A stretch of 34,117 bases of DNA from UBA11889 sp046582115 (GTDB lineage: Bacteria > Pseudomonadota > Gammaproteobacteria > Pseudomonadales > Azotimanducaceae), in NCBI GenBank assembly GCA_046582115.1, contig JAYGFA010000046.1:1-34117 (forward strand), written 5' to 3'. The notes beneath the pieces are model-generated. The model was not told the DNA's origin. It ran no database searches and saw nothing but the letters and a program-made list of their open reading frames with translations. This document shows, piece after piece, positions 8,668 through 17,411 of this stretch. Each line of letters opens with the position of its first letter. Positions within the stretch are counted from its first letter, which is position 1. A program made the translations under genes and the position numbers.

Positions 8668-9143
8668 TGCCCGGCAGCAAGTTCACGAGCGCATCGACTC
8701 GGGTCAACCGTGAAAATCGAGAAGAAGGGTCTAGGGGGCCGCTAAGGTTTGTCCTGCTCCATCATGAGGGCTGTAGCCGCGAGGGATTTCATTACCGCGT
8801 GGACCGGGACGGGTATGTGGCGGAGTTGCTCACCGTAGATAGGAGGGGCCAACATCCTGGAGCGGTGGGCATCGTTCTACGCGGCAATTTCGATTGTGAC
8901 CGGCCGAACGAGCGTCAGCTCGACGCGTTAAAGGAGTTGTTACTTGACCTGAAACTTCGCTTTCCGGACCTCAGTCTGGGCGCGCATCGGCAAGTACGCG
9001 GTGATGGTGAGAGCTCCTGCCCGGGAAAACGCTTTCCGATGCGCGAAGTGGCCGACTGGTTTAAGAAGGAATTGATTCGCGCTCGCGATGAAAAATTGCA
9101 ACGAGAGGTGGAATCGCAATACTCACCACGAAACGCAGAATAA
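8667..9143 (+). CDS. Small N-acetylmuramoyl-L-alanine amidase (PGRP/amidase_2 type)
   Basis: A 158-residue zinc amidase of the T7-lysozyme/PGRP fold. The expected ligands are visible: His32/His33 in LLHHEG, His107 in GAHRQV, and Cys118 in SSCPGK. FHYRV carries the usual Tyr43, and the N-terminal arrangement FVLLHHEG...FHYRVDRDG is typical. Known relatives cut the amide bond between MurNAc and L-Ala in peptidoglycan. No signal peptide is visible, so it would act in the cytoplasm, like AmpD-type recycling enzymes, or leave by another route. The ATG overlaps the stop of the MBL gene, and the pair is probably one operon. Confidence 0.85.
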   Translation: MPGSKFTSASTRVNRENREEGSRGPLRFVLLHHEGCSREGFHYRVDRDGYVAELLTVDRRGQHPGAVGIVLRGNFDCDRPNERQLDALKELLLDLKLRFPDLSLGAHRQVRGDGESSCPGKRFPMREVADWFKKELIRARDEKLQREVESQYSPRNAE

Positions 9144-9320
9144 GCGAAGCGACATACGGGCGATGACTAACAGGCAGGTAACGGCTACTGCGCGCGCATC
9201 GTTGCCGAGCACGTGGTTAAAGCGTGACCGGTGAAAGTCGTATACGAACAACGATAGTTAAGTGTTGTGGTGTTCGAACTTGCGACGCGTTGGCGGTATG
9301 GTTGTCGCGACACGGTGTCG

Positions 9321-9328
9321 GAGGAGGG
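9321..9328 (+). promoter_or_regulatory. Ribosome-binding site deciding the lactonase start
   Basis: GAGGAGGG lies 4 bases before ATG 9333 and is the strongest such signal near the gene. It argues against the upstream in-frame GTG at 9267. Confidence 0.85.
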
Positions 9329-9332
9329 AGCA

Positions 9333-10220
9333 ATGGGTATCGAAGTCAGGGACCAGCGATTCTTCCACGTCGTTGAAGAAAATCTTGAATTAGAAACGTT
9401 GGCCGATGGCTTTGCTTTTACCGAAGGGCCTATTTGGCATCCACACGAGCAACACTTGACGTTTAGTGACATCCCATCGAATCGGATGCATCGTTGGAAC
9501 GAATCGAGCGGGGTCTCTGTCTACCGCGAACCCAGCAACATGAGCAACGGTAATACCTACGACGGCAGTGGCCGGATTCTCAGTTGCGAACACGCAACGT
9601 CGCGGGTGACCCGAGAAGATTCCGACGGTTCACTTACAGTGATTGCCAGTCACTACCAAGGGAAAGCACTTAATAGCCCAAACGATATCGTGGTCCGGAA
9701 CAACGGCGATGTTTTTTTCACCGATCCGACCTACGGTCGTGCGAGTCACACCGGAATCGTGCGCGAGACGGAGCTCGATTTTCAGGGTCTTTATCGAATC
9801 GATGCTGTAACCGGCGAGCTAGAACTCCTTGCCCATGACTTTGAGCAACCGAATGGGTTGGCCTTTACGCCTGATCAGCAGGAGTTGTATGTGGCCGATA
9901 CGCCACGTATGCACATTCGGAAATTTCAGATTGACGATAGCGGAACGCTATCGGGTGGCGATGTATTTGCAGAGTCGACCGGGACCGGCGCTGGCGCCCC
10001 GGACGGTCTCAAAGTGGCATCGACCGGGCACGTATTCTGCGCCGGCCCGGGCGGCGTGCACGTTTACGCCGATGACGGCTGTTGTTTAGGAGTCATTCAG
10101 ACGCCCGCGTTCTGCGCCAATTTCACCTGGGGCGGCGATGACCTAAAAACCTTTTTCCTCACGTCATCGAATCACCTTTATCGCTCTCACGTTAAGGTGG
10201 CTGGGATACCTCTCTTTTGA
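9333..10220 (+). CDS. SMP-30/gluconolactonase-like lactone hydrolase
   Basis: A 296-residue six-bladed beta-propeller of the SMP-30/gluconolactonase/LRE family, whose members open sugar lactones and similar esters with a divalent metal. The three metal ligands seen in characterised members are present: Glu in FTEGPIW, Asn in PNGLAF and Asp in APDGLKV. SPNDIVV and FFTDPTYG are further family motifs. No signal peptide is visible, so it is probably cytoplasmic. It follows the amidase after a 189-base gap in which I see no gene, and it converges on the class II aldolase gene with only 4 bases between stop codons. The true substrate is not readable. Confidence 0.92.
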   Translation: MGIEVRDQRFFHVVEENLELETLADGFAFTEGPIWHPHEQHLTFSDIPSNRMHRWNESSGVSVYREPSNMSNGNTYDGSGRILSCEHATSRVTREDSDGSLTVIASHYQGKALNSPNDIVVRNNGDVFFTDPTYGRASHTGIVRETELDFQGLYRIDAVTGELELLAHDFEQPNGLAFTPDQQELYVADTPRMHIRKFQIDDSGTLSGGDVFAESTGTGAGAPDGLKVASTGHVFCAGPGGVHVYADDGCCLGVIQTPAFCANFTWGGDDLKTFFLTSSNHLYRSHVKVAGIPLF

Positions 10221-10224
10221 CGCG

Positions 10225-10962
10225 TTAATCCTGAAGGTGGTGATTAACCAGAAATTCGAAAGCGTTGCGGTCGGCCCCGTTCCGTGACAGATCCTTTTTC
10301 GCACGTCGCGCCGCTTCGCCAGAAATCGGTTTGGCGTTTCTGGCTTTTAGATGGGCTTCAGCGACCCGCTCAAGCATGACAAAACGCGATACCGATTGCG
10401 CGACACTGGTGCCAACCGTTAAGAGACCGTGATTGCGCAGAACAATTGCACCGTTACGCCCTAAACTTTGTGCAATGCGAGAGCCACCTTCTAAGCTTTG
10501 TACCTGCACCTCGTCGTCATCGAACACGACGCAATCCTCAAAGAAGAGGCACGCTTCCTGGGTGATGGGTTCGACGTTGCGAACTTCCGCGGAAAAGGGC
10601 GTGCCCCATTGGGTATGCGTGTGAGCAACACTGACAATGTCCCGTCGAGCCGCCAATAGCGGCTGGTGAATAAAGAAACCCGCCTTATTAACGTCACCTG
10701 AACCCTCAACGGCGAGGCCCTCGGCGTTGAGCAATACGAAATCGCTCGTTTCGACTTCTGCAAACGGGACCCCGTAACGGAGCAGCCAAAAGCAATCGGT
10801 TCGGTCGGGGTCGCGGGCACTGATGTGGCCGTCACCCAGATCTCCCCAGCCATACGCCGCAAAGATACGGTAACCGTTACGGAGTTCCGCAAGCAGTGTT
10901 TCGCAAGTATCCATATTTAATTTACCGGGTACCACGCTATACGGCCGGCATGCGAGCCGCAT
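10225..10962 (-). CDS. Class II aldolase/adducin family protein
   Basis: A 245-residue class II aldolase-fold protein. The zinc ligands His114 and His116 (AHTHTQWG) and His178 (LRNHGLL) are in place. The catalytic Glu of fuculose-phosphate aldolase, normally four residues before the next conserved His, is Gly95 here. This is common in the adducin-like branch and makes a classical aldol reaction doubtful. The ATG at 10962 overlaps the stop of the MFS gene by one base (TAATG), arguing for coupling. An in-frame ATG at 10914, which removes 16 non-family-like residues, is a serious alternative. It forms an operon with the transporter, so it may act on the imported compound. Confidence 0.85.
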   Translation of the reverse strand: MRLACRPYSVVPGKLNMDTCETLLAELRNGYRIFAAYGWGDLGDGHISARDPDRTDCFWLLRYGVPFAEVETSDFVLLNAEGLAVEGSGDVNKAGFFIHQPLLAARRDIVSVAHTHTQWGTPFSAEVRNVEPITQEACLFFEDCVVFDDDEVQVQSLEGGSRIAQSLGRNGAIVLRNHGLLTVGTSVAQSVSRFVMLERVAEAHLKARNAKPISGEAARRAKKDLSRNGADRNAFEFLVNHHLQD

Positions 10963-12191
10963 TAGCGGGCGACTTGATTGGATGTCTCATGATGCAACGT
11001 TTCGGGAACATAACGAAAGAGGATAATTAACCCGATCACTGCGAGGCCTCCGGTCCACGCACTTGCGATGGCGAGGGTAGTTGCGCTCGCGATCGTTCCC
11101 ATGACGAAGGGACCCAACGCGCCGCCGGAGTCACCGACGAGGCGCCAAACTCCGAGAAACTCGCTGCGGCCAATTGGCGGCGAAAAGTCCCCACCGAGCG
11201 TCATAAAAATGCCCGTCCCAAATCCGTTGCCCAGTCCCGCTAGCATGGCGATAGCACAAAATTGAACAAACCCTGTCGCTAATGGCAGCAATACGATTGC
11301 CGTTCCCAAGAAGAAAAGGGACGGAGCTAACGCGTACTTCCTGCCGGCATGATCGAGGATCAATCCGGCCGGAAAGAACATGAGCATGTCGATTAAGGAT
11401 GAGAGGCTAAAGGCAAGGCCAATCTCAGATTCACCCAAGCCGAGTGATACCCCGACGAGGGGAATCATTAACACCCGACCGTGACGAAGGAATGAAAGCA
11501 CCACCATAACGATGCCGGCGGTTATAAAGGTATGACGTTGGGCATCGATGATCCGGCGGATTGAAACCGTCTTTCGTTTTTCTTCAGAACGCTGGCTACC
11601 TTTCGAAAAGATCATGACGGTCACTAGGCAAATCGCAAACAGTACAGCTGCGCCTATAAAAACCGGCGCGTAACCAATAAGCTCGGCGCTAAAACCGCCA
11701 ATGAGAGGGCCGACTAGGGCGCCGGCGCGATGCAGTCCGGCCATCACCGAGATGACCCGGCCCCGTTGGTTCAGTTGCACCGTGTCGGTGATAAACGTCA
11801 ATCGAGCGAGCAAGAACATGCCGGCGCCAGCGCCAAATCCGAGCGCGAGAAATCCTACTAGCCACGCCGTTGTCGTGATTGCGCACCCAAGGGCCATGAT
11901 AAGTAGGACAAGTAAACCGATAATCATGACTGCTTTGTCGCCGAAACGGGCCACGAGAAGCCCGGAGGGAACGTCGGATAGCATGGTTCCGATCCCTCGC
12001 ATTCCTACCATCGCAGCGGCCATGGCGAAACCCCCGCCGAGCTTCAACGCATAAAGGGGCAGTAGAATTTGGATGGCATTCTGTGCGATCGCATAAAGGG
12101 CGGATGGCAGATAGACCGGGAGAATTAGACTCCGTATAACCCCCAGAATAGGCGGCGGAATGTCTGACTCACTGGTGGGGAGTGGGAGCAC
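10962..12191 (-). CDS. MFS transporter
   Basis: A 409-residue major facilitator with about twelve hydrophobic segments. The loop motif after TM2 reads GLLVARFGDKAVM and the pseudo-repeat after TM8 reads GLILDHAGRKYAL, both typical MFS motif A forms. The long cytoplasmic link with KGSQRSEEKRK separates the halves. The start is a GTG without a clear ribosome-binding site; no better start is visible before the first helix. It is the first gene of a two-gene operon with the aldolase-like protein, divergent from the crotonase gene over 181 bases. Uptake or efflux and the substrate cannot be told from sequence. Confidence 0.9.
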   Translation of the reverse strand: MLPLPTSESDIPPPILGVIRSLILPVYLPSALYAIAQNAIQILLPLYALKLGGGFAMAAAMVGMRGIGTMLSDVPSGLLVARFGDKAVMIIGLLVLLIMALGCAITTTAWLVGFLALGFGAGAGMFLLARLTFITDTVQLNQRGRVISVMAGLHRAGALVGPLIGGFSAELIGYAPVFIGAAVLFAICLVTVMIFSKGSQRSEEKRKTVSIRRIIDAQRHTFITAGIVMVVLSFLRHGRVLMIPLVGVSLGLGESEIGLAFSLSSLIDMLMFFPAGLILDHAGRKYALAPSLFFLGTAIVLLPLATGFVQFCAIAMLAGLGNGFGTGIFMTLGGDFSPPIGRSEFLGVWRLVGDSGGALGPFVMGTIASATTLAIASAWTGGLAVIGLIILFRYVPETLHHETSNQVAR

Positions 12192-12372
12192 TTTTTGCGT
12201 CTAACATCTTTAATCTCCCGCGTTTTCAGGATGCGCAGAGTAACTAACGTGCCGCGGACAAACGAAGGACGTGGTCCGAGGATGGTTCGGCGTCACTGGA
12301 TCGAATTGAGAAACTAACTATAGCTCGACCATAGCTACGTTACGTAAGATCCGTTTTTTGGAGGTTTAGTCG

Positions 12373-13128
12373 ATGGGTGGCGAAGCGGTACTGCTGGAGC
12401 AAAAAGAAAAACACGTTCTCGTGTTGACCATGAATCGACCGGAACGGCACCACGCCCTTAATCAGGAACTGTCGAGGAGCTTGTCTGAAGCTATTGCTCG
12501 AGCCGAGGCCGACGAAGAGGTCCGGGTGATCGTGCTTACGGGCGCCGGTTTGAAGGCGTTCTGTGCCGGCGCCGACATGCTAGAGGTGAGTGGTGTCGAA
12601 AAAACGAGCGGTGGGGATAGGGTCAATGCCTTTGACCCGATCGGTAAGCTGAGTACCACGCCGATTCCCGTCATCGCGGCGATTAATGGATATTGTTATG
12701 GGGGTGGCGCACGGTTAGCGGTCGCCTGTGACATTCTGCTGGCATCTGACAACGCAACCTTTCGCTTGCCGGGTGCCGAATACGGGTTAGTGGTGGCCGC
12801 CGCATCGTTGCCAAGATTGGTAGGGGCTTCAAAAGCGAAAGAGCTGATCTTTTCAGCCCGTAAATTCACTGCCGAAGAGGCGGAGCAATGGGGCATGCTG
12901 AGTGCTGTCTTTCCTCAACCCGAGTTGATGAATAAAGCTATGGAGCTCGCGCACGAGATCGCAGGCAATTCCGTTGCAGCTGTCCGTGCTTCAAAACGGG
13001 TGATCGATGCGGCAACGCTGTCGGAGTCGGCGACTAGGCTCGAAGCCGAAGCAAATCAAGATCTTCGCGGAAGTCCTGAGCAGCGCGATCGGTTCCGCGA
13101 GGCCACTCGAAAAGTGACGGGTCGTTAG
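12373..13128 (+). CDS. Crotonase-fold protein lacking both hydratase glutamates
   Basis: A 251-residue enoyl-CoA hydratase/isomerase family member. The oxyanion-hole regions FCAGADM and NGYCYGGGA are intact, so acyl-CoA binding is likely. The two hydratase glutamates (Glu144 and Glu164 of rat crotonase) are replaced by Arg114 in GGGARLA and Gly134 in LPGAEYG. Ordinary hydration of enoyl-CoA is therefore unlikely. Other crotonase reactions (isomerase, thioesterase, decarboxylase) or a regulatory role are possible; Glu136 could have taken over. GGAGG lies about 8 bases before the ATG. It is a single gene, divergent from the MFS/aldolase pair and converging on the copper/heme fusion gene. Confidence 0.88.
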   Translation: MGGEAVLLEQKEKHVLVLTMNRPERHHALNQELSRSLSEAIARAEADEEVRVIVLTGAGLKAFCAGADMLEVSGVEKTSGGDRVNAFDPIGKLSTTPIPVIAAINGYCYGGGARLAVACDILLASDNATFRLPGAEYGLVVAAASLPRLVGASKAKELIFSARKFTAEEAEQWGMLSAVFPQPELMNKAMELAHEIAGNSVAAVRASKRVIDAATLSESATRLEAEANQDLRGSPEQRDRFREATRKVTGR

Positions 13129-13134
13129 TTTCGG

Positions 13135-13169
13135 CTGGGCCGACATACGCTCAGCGTATACCAGCCCAG
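13135..13169. terminator. Nested hairpin between converging genes
   Basis: CTGGGC (13135-13140) pairs with GCCCAG (13164-13169), and within it ATACGCT (13145-13151) pairs with AGCGTAT (13153-13159). There is no T run on either side, so it is a weak bidirectional terminator candidate or a 3'-end structure. Confidence 0.4.
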
Positions 13170-13183
13170 AGCGAGCTCATTGC

Positions 13184-14902
13184 CTAGTCGGCGGCTGCTG
13201 ATCCTCTTTCGGCATCAGTCAGCGTGCGGTAAGTGACCGAGCCGAACAGCATTTCGGCCCACGATTGTCGACCCCATCGGACTTCCTTGTTTGGGTCCGG
13301 ATTTGCCGGGTTCTGACTCGAGTTGTCCCAGGTCGTTGAATGCACTAAGCGGGTTCCCGCTGGCAGAATTTTTGGTGTTTCTAACCGGTAGGTCGTTTGC
13401 CAGTTGAAGTCGTAGTTGGGTACCGACAACAGGATTTCTTCTTCGCCATTCGGATAAAACGCGACGAAGTTTGATGCCTTACCGCGATAATGCGAATGCG
13501 GCAACAAGCTGTAGATCAAGACATCATTCTTAAACACACGCTCGGCTTTTGCCGTGTGAGCTTTGGTATGGGGTGGTATACGGAACCGAAAATTGATTAA
13601 CGTTGCCCCGCCCAGGCGATGCAATGGCGGTTCCTCGTGCAAGTAGATACCGAGTTGAGATTGGTCGGTCGTTTCTCGCCCGTACGGGGTGTAATGCATC
13701 TGCAAACGAATCGTCGATCCAGCGGGCAATAGTCGGCCGGTGTTTGCTGGATAAACGCTACCGGTCGATCCCGGAACGTAGCCACCGAGACCGCCAGAGC
13801 CGCGACCGCCAAACCGCGATCTGCCGGAACCCTGTCCCGGCGGTCGAAAGGTAGTGATCACGTGATGCAGTGCGGCCCGATCGCCCGGTAGTATATCTGC
13901 CGCTCGTACCCAAACATCGTGATCCAGCGGATTGGTTACGGTTGGGTATTGGTAGTCGACAACGCCGTAAGCGGGGACCGTCTGAGCCGGGATATCGAGA
14001 ACGACGTCGGGGGTCCCGAGCCCCCATTCTGGCCAGTCGTGTACGAAGTTGGCGAGGGGGTCGATGCCTTTGCCGCGCGGTGCCCCCGCCTCGATCCAAT
14101 GAACGAGGTTTTGCTTTTCTTCGACCGAAAGGGACCGATCGTTTTTGAAGCGCCCGTGATGCGGATCGGCGTGCCATGGGGGCATGCGTTGGGTTCGAAC
14201 GACTTCGCGCATCATCAAGGAGAAACCGAGAACCATGTTGTGATCACTCATAACCCACGGCCCGATGCCGCCGGGTCGATGGCATGCGAGACAATTTTCG
14301 ATTAACAGCGGCGCGATGGTATCGGTGTAAGAGATGCTCGCGTGGGTCGACCGGAGCTGTTGCTCCGGGAACGCCACGGTACAACTTTCTTCCAGTTCGA
14401 CGGGTGCTGGAACCGGGTTGTCGCCGAGCATGGCGTCGAGCGTCGCCGCAACTCCATTGACGTCTCCACGGTAAACAGCGCGCCAAGTCCCTGGATCGAT
14501 GACGATTGCTTCACCCGCCTGCCAAAGTTCCAGGGATTCGCCGATCAGTTGAGCATCGTCAATGAGAACGGCGAGACCATTTTCTCCGGCATCCATGGCA
14601 GCTCGGATCGTGGCACGGTTGTCGTCAAGGCTGGAATTAATGAGTCGTACTTCGACCCCGTGGGACGCGTAGGTGTCCGCTAATTCCTCTAGTACGGCGG
14701 CCGCGTTTTGTCCCTCCTTGCAACTCGACGCATGGGCCATAAGGACCACGGCGCTGGCATCAGAGAGGTAATAGAGTTCATGAGCGTAGCCGCGTTGATC
14801 AAGGAGTTCGAAATTATCGACCACGCTTGCGTTGATCGCGGTGACGACACAAGTTGTCAACAACGCTGTCATGGCAGCGATCAAACGATTGTATCGGCGC
14901 AT
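13184..14902 (-). CDS. Exported fusion: thioredoxin-like, heme c and PHM-like type II copper monooxygenase domains
   Basis: A 572-residue protein. Residues 1-26 are a signal peptide. About 27-165 form a redoxin-like domain with a single Cys61 (no CxxC). About 190-280 form a cytochrome c domain with CLACH at 204-208 and Met240 (RMPPWH) as likely sixth ligand. About 300-565 carry all copper ligands expected from peptidylglycine alpha-hydroxylating monooxygenase: His346-His347, His403 (MHYTP), His469/His471 (PHSHYRG) and Met551 (AEMLFG). A Gly-rich insert lies at about 355-375. The protein should be periplasmic. Family members are generally uncharacterised; an electron path from heme to copper is an inference. 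AGGAGG before the ATG fixes the start. It is the last gene of the run that begins with the LarA homologue. Confidence 0.83.
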   Translation of the reverse strand: MRRYNRLIAAMTALLTTCVVTAINASVVDNFELLDQRGYAHELYYLSDASAVVLMAHASSCKEGQNAAAVLEELADTYASHGVEVRLINSSLDDNRATIRAAMDAGENGLAVLIDDAQLIGESLELWQAGEAIVIDPGTWRAVYRGDVNGVAATLDAMLGDNPVPAPVELEESCTVAFPEQQLRSTHASISYTDTIAPLLIENCLACHRPGGIGPWVMSDHNMVLGFSLMMREVVRTQRMPPWHADPHHGRFKNDRSLSVEEKQNLVHWIEAGAPRGKGIDPLANFVHDWPEWGLGTPDVVLDIPAQTVPAYGVVDYQYPTVTNPLDHDVWVRAADILPGDRAALHHVITTFRPPGQGSGRSRFGGRGSGGLGGYVPGSTGSVYPANTGRLLPAGSTIRLQMHYTPYGRETTDQSQLGIYLHEEPPLHRLGGATLINFRFRIPPHTKAHTAKAERVFKNDVLIYSLLPHSHYRGKASNFVAFYPNGEEEILLSVPNYDFNWQTTYRLETPKILPAGTRLVHSTTWDNSSQNPANPDPNKEVRWGRQSWAEMLFGSVTYRTLTDAERGSAAAD

Positions 14903-14963
14903 GTGGGCCCCTCCTGCTTCGCACTAGAGTATAGGAGAGAATTTGATTCTTTGCCCTGGGGCG

Positions 14964-17342
14964 TCAGCGAAGTCGCTCAGTTCCGGTAATACCTAGTTCT
15001 TCAAGTTCCCGGTATTCCTTCGGGCCTATCCCAAGCTCTTCTTCGAACACTTCACGACTGTGTTGGCCGAAACAAGGGGCGTGGGTGATAGTACCGCGTG
15101 GCGTGTTCTGGAACACCCAAGGCACCGTGGGCATGTAATGGGTACCCGATTCTGGATGCGTGATGGGCCGGAGAAAATCTCGCGCCGCGAATTGTGGATT
15201 CGGTTTTTGGTAGATCTCCTCAAACGGTTCCACGCGCGCTGCTGCGATGCCTAAGCAACCGAGCTCCGTCGCCATTGCATCGGCGTCGACGCCTGACGCC
15301 CATGCGGCGACAGCCTCATCAAGAGCGCTTTCGTTGGTTTTTCGAAGGGCCATGGTGGCAAAGCGTTCGTCAGTGATACCTGCAAGTTTCGCCAGCGAAG
15401 AAAATGCTTCGTCGGTTTGTGCCGCAATTGCGAGCCAGTCGTTGTCCTTGGTTTGATAAACGTTATGCGGCGCAATTCTCGGATGATGGTTACCGCTTGG
15501 ACCACGCAGATTGCCGTTGCCATCGAATTCGAGCATAGCGTCACCGAGCTGGACTGCGACGGCTTCAATCATTGAAGCATCAATGCGTTGTCCCTCGCCG
15601 GTGCGTTGCCGATGAATAAGAGCGGCGAGGATCGCGGCAGCGAGGTAATAGCCCGATATCGGGTCGGGGATCAGACCACCGGTATTCTGGGCGATTTCGC
15701 CCGGGTAGCCATGGATCGAGGAAAGGCCAGCCATCGGCTCGGTCGTTGCGCCGTTCGCTGGATACTCCGCGAGTGGCCCGGTAGTACCGTAACCCGAGAC
15801 CGACGCAAAGATAATGTCTTCCCTGTGTTCGCGTAGGGTTTCCATGGTGATGCCCCAATTGCCCATGACGTGGGGGCTGAAGTTGTCTGCGAGGACATCG
15901 AATTTGGGAATCATGCGCCAAAACATGTCGCGACCGCGAGGGTTCGCCATATCCAGGGTAATGGCGCGTTTGTTGAGATTAACGGTGTTATACATGCCGT
16001 TGTTGTTGAGCGGATTCTGTTCGATATCGGGATTACGAACGGCGGGGGGAACCGGCGCACCGGCGCCGCGCCAAACGTCGGGCCGCTTGCAGCTTTCGAT
16101 CTGAACCACGTCTGCTCCGAGTAGCCCGAGCAACTGGGTCGCGAAGGTGCCGGCCCACGCCTGAGTAAACGCCAGTACGCGGATGCCGCTCAGGGGTAGA
16201 TCAGGCGTACCAGTACTCTGTTGACGCTTCCGCGCCGTCGTTTCGACGTCGCCATCATGTTCACCGACGTCGGGCGCGGCCCGATCGAGAGACCATGGAG
16301 TGGCCGATAGTTTCGCGGGCGCGCCTGGCGCACGGACCCGTCGGTCGCCGATTTGCGTAGACACGATGTAGTCGCGTGAACCTAGGTGCTCGCTTTCGAG
16401 CAACTCTTGGGCATTTTGTACCACACCCGCGATGCAACGACGCTGCGCAAGGCCGTGGAACAATTCCCATTTGTCGCGTTGAGCAGCCGCTTTTTCGAGC
16501 CCGTCGCGAACCGGCCGAGTATCTTTCTGATTGCGTCCGAGTACCGGGATGAATTCGGGGTCTTTGGCCAGTTCTGGCAAACCGAGAAAGTTCATTGCTT
16601 CTTCCCAGAATGCCCAGTCGCCATAGCCAAAATTGATGGCGCCGTTCTGAGTTTTCCATAGCGGTCCTGCCCGTCCGCGCTCGCGTTTTCCGGTGGGCCC
16701 ATGCGCCAGTCGATTGCCGCCAATGAATAATCCAAGTTCGGCCCACGGCGCACAGGTATTGGCCATCGCTTCCATTTCACTGACGTCGACGCACTCTCCG
16801 TGACCGCTGCCGCCACTGCGAAAGAGAGCGGCTGCCGCGCCTACAAACCCCGCAACCCCGCTAATGTAACCGGTCTGGTGAAGCGGGAGTTGCAACGGCG
16901 GTTCGTCGGCATAGCGATTAATCGCGCTCCAGCCAACGCGGGCACACGTCGTGAGATTGTTGCCGGGGAACTTCGCCAGGGGTCCTTCTAGACCGTGCGG
17001 GGTGATGGATAGATGCACAGCGTCCGGCGCCCGCTGCCTTACGGCGTCCGGTACCTCTGTGGATGTTGTGACGATTAGGTCCGCGGACGCAATCAAACTT
17101 ACGTGATCTCCAACGCATCCAGCGACGGAACGCTTATTCCAATTGACGTAGTGGTGTAGTAGTGATTCTGGTTTGCTGGATTCCGAATGGATAAAGGGAT
17201 GTTCGCGCCGCAACGGGTGGCCCCGCGCGTCTTCAATGAGTATTACGTCGGCGCCAAAATCGCCGAACATGCGGGCAGCGTAGGCACCTGAAAGACGGTC
17301 CGATAAATCGACGACCCGGATGTCCTGAAATGCTTTAGTCAT
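14964..17342 (-). CDS. Double-length family III CoA-transferase (two fused CaiB/BaiF domains)
   Basis: A 792-residue protein made of two complete CaiB/BaiF units, about 5-360 and 380-790. Each starts with the Rossmann signature (MFGDFGADVI and LLGLLGADVV). In the second half the catalytic Asp motif is present (IPDPISGYYLAAAI). In the first half the equivalent place reads LPLHQTGY, with Leu154 where the Asp belongs, so only one half is likely to be catalytic. Single-unit enzymes are interlocked dimers, and a fusion would fix one active and one structural copy. GGAGG lies 6 bases before the ATG at 17342. It is 61 bases upstream of the copper/heme fusion gene and 69 bases after the LarA homologue, probably in one transcript. 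The substrate is unknown. Confidence 0.9.
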   Translation of the reverse strand: MTKAFQDIRVVDLSDRLSGAYAARMFGDFGADVILIEDARGHPLRREHPFIHSESSKPESLLHHYVNWNKRSVAGCVGDHVSLIASADLIVTTSTEVPDAVRQRAPDAVHLSITPHGLEGPLAKFPGNNLTTCARVGWSAINRYADEPPLQLPLHQTGYISGVAGFVGAAAALFRSGGSGHGECVDVSEMEAMANTCAPWAELGLFIGGNRLAHGPTGKRERGRAGPLWKTQNGAINFGYGDWAFWEEAMNFLGLPELAKDPEFIPVLGRNQKDTRPVRDGLEKAAAQRDKWELFHGLAQRRCIAGVVQNAQELLESEHLGSRDYIVSTQIGDRRVRAPGAPAKLSATPWSLDRAAPDVGEHDGDVETTARKRQQSTGTPDLPLSGIRVLAFTQAWAGTFATQLLGLLGADVVQIESCKRPDVWRGAGAPVPPAVRNPDIEQNPLNNNGMYNTVNLNKRAITLDMANPRGRDMFWRMIPKFDVLADNFSPHVMGNWGITMETLREHREDIIFASVSGYGTTGPLAEYPANGATTEPMAGLSSIHGYPGEIAQNTGGLIPDPISGYYLAAAILAALIHRQRTGEGQRIDASMIEAVAVQLGDAMLEFDGNGNLRGPSGNHHPRIAPHNVYQTKDNDWLAIAAQTDEAFSSLAKLAGITDERFATMALRKTNESALDEAVAAWASGVDADAMATELGCLGIAAARVEPFEEIYQKPNPQFAARDFLRPITHPESGTHYMPTVPWVFQNTPRGTITHAPCFGQHSREVFEEELGIGPKEYRELEELGITGTERLR

Positions 17343-17348
17343 TGCACA

Positions 17349-17353
17349 CCTCC
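17349..17353 (-). promoter_or_regulatory. Ribosome-binding site of the double CoA-transferase
   Basis: On the minus strand GGAGG lies 6 bases before ATG 17342. This fixes the start six codons inside the longest open frame, which begins at 17360. Confidence 0.85.
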
Positions 17354-17411
17354 GGAACAAGATATTATCGCGAGCGGTGGTACACGTTCGAGTTCCGTGG
17401 TCGGCGAAATT

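Noticed and set aside
13184..14902. Peroxiredoxin or thiol-disulfide oxidoreductase as the main function
   Set aside because: The N-terminal domain has one Cys and no CxxC, and it makes up only a quarter of the protein; the copper and heme motifs dominate.
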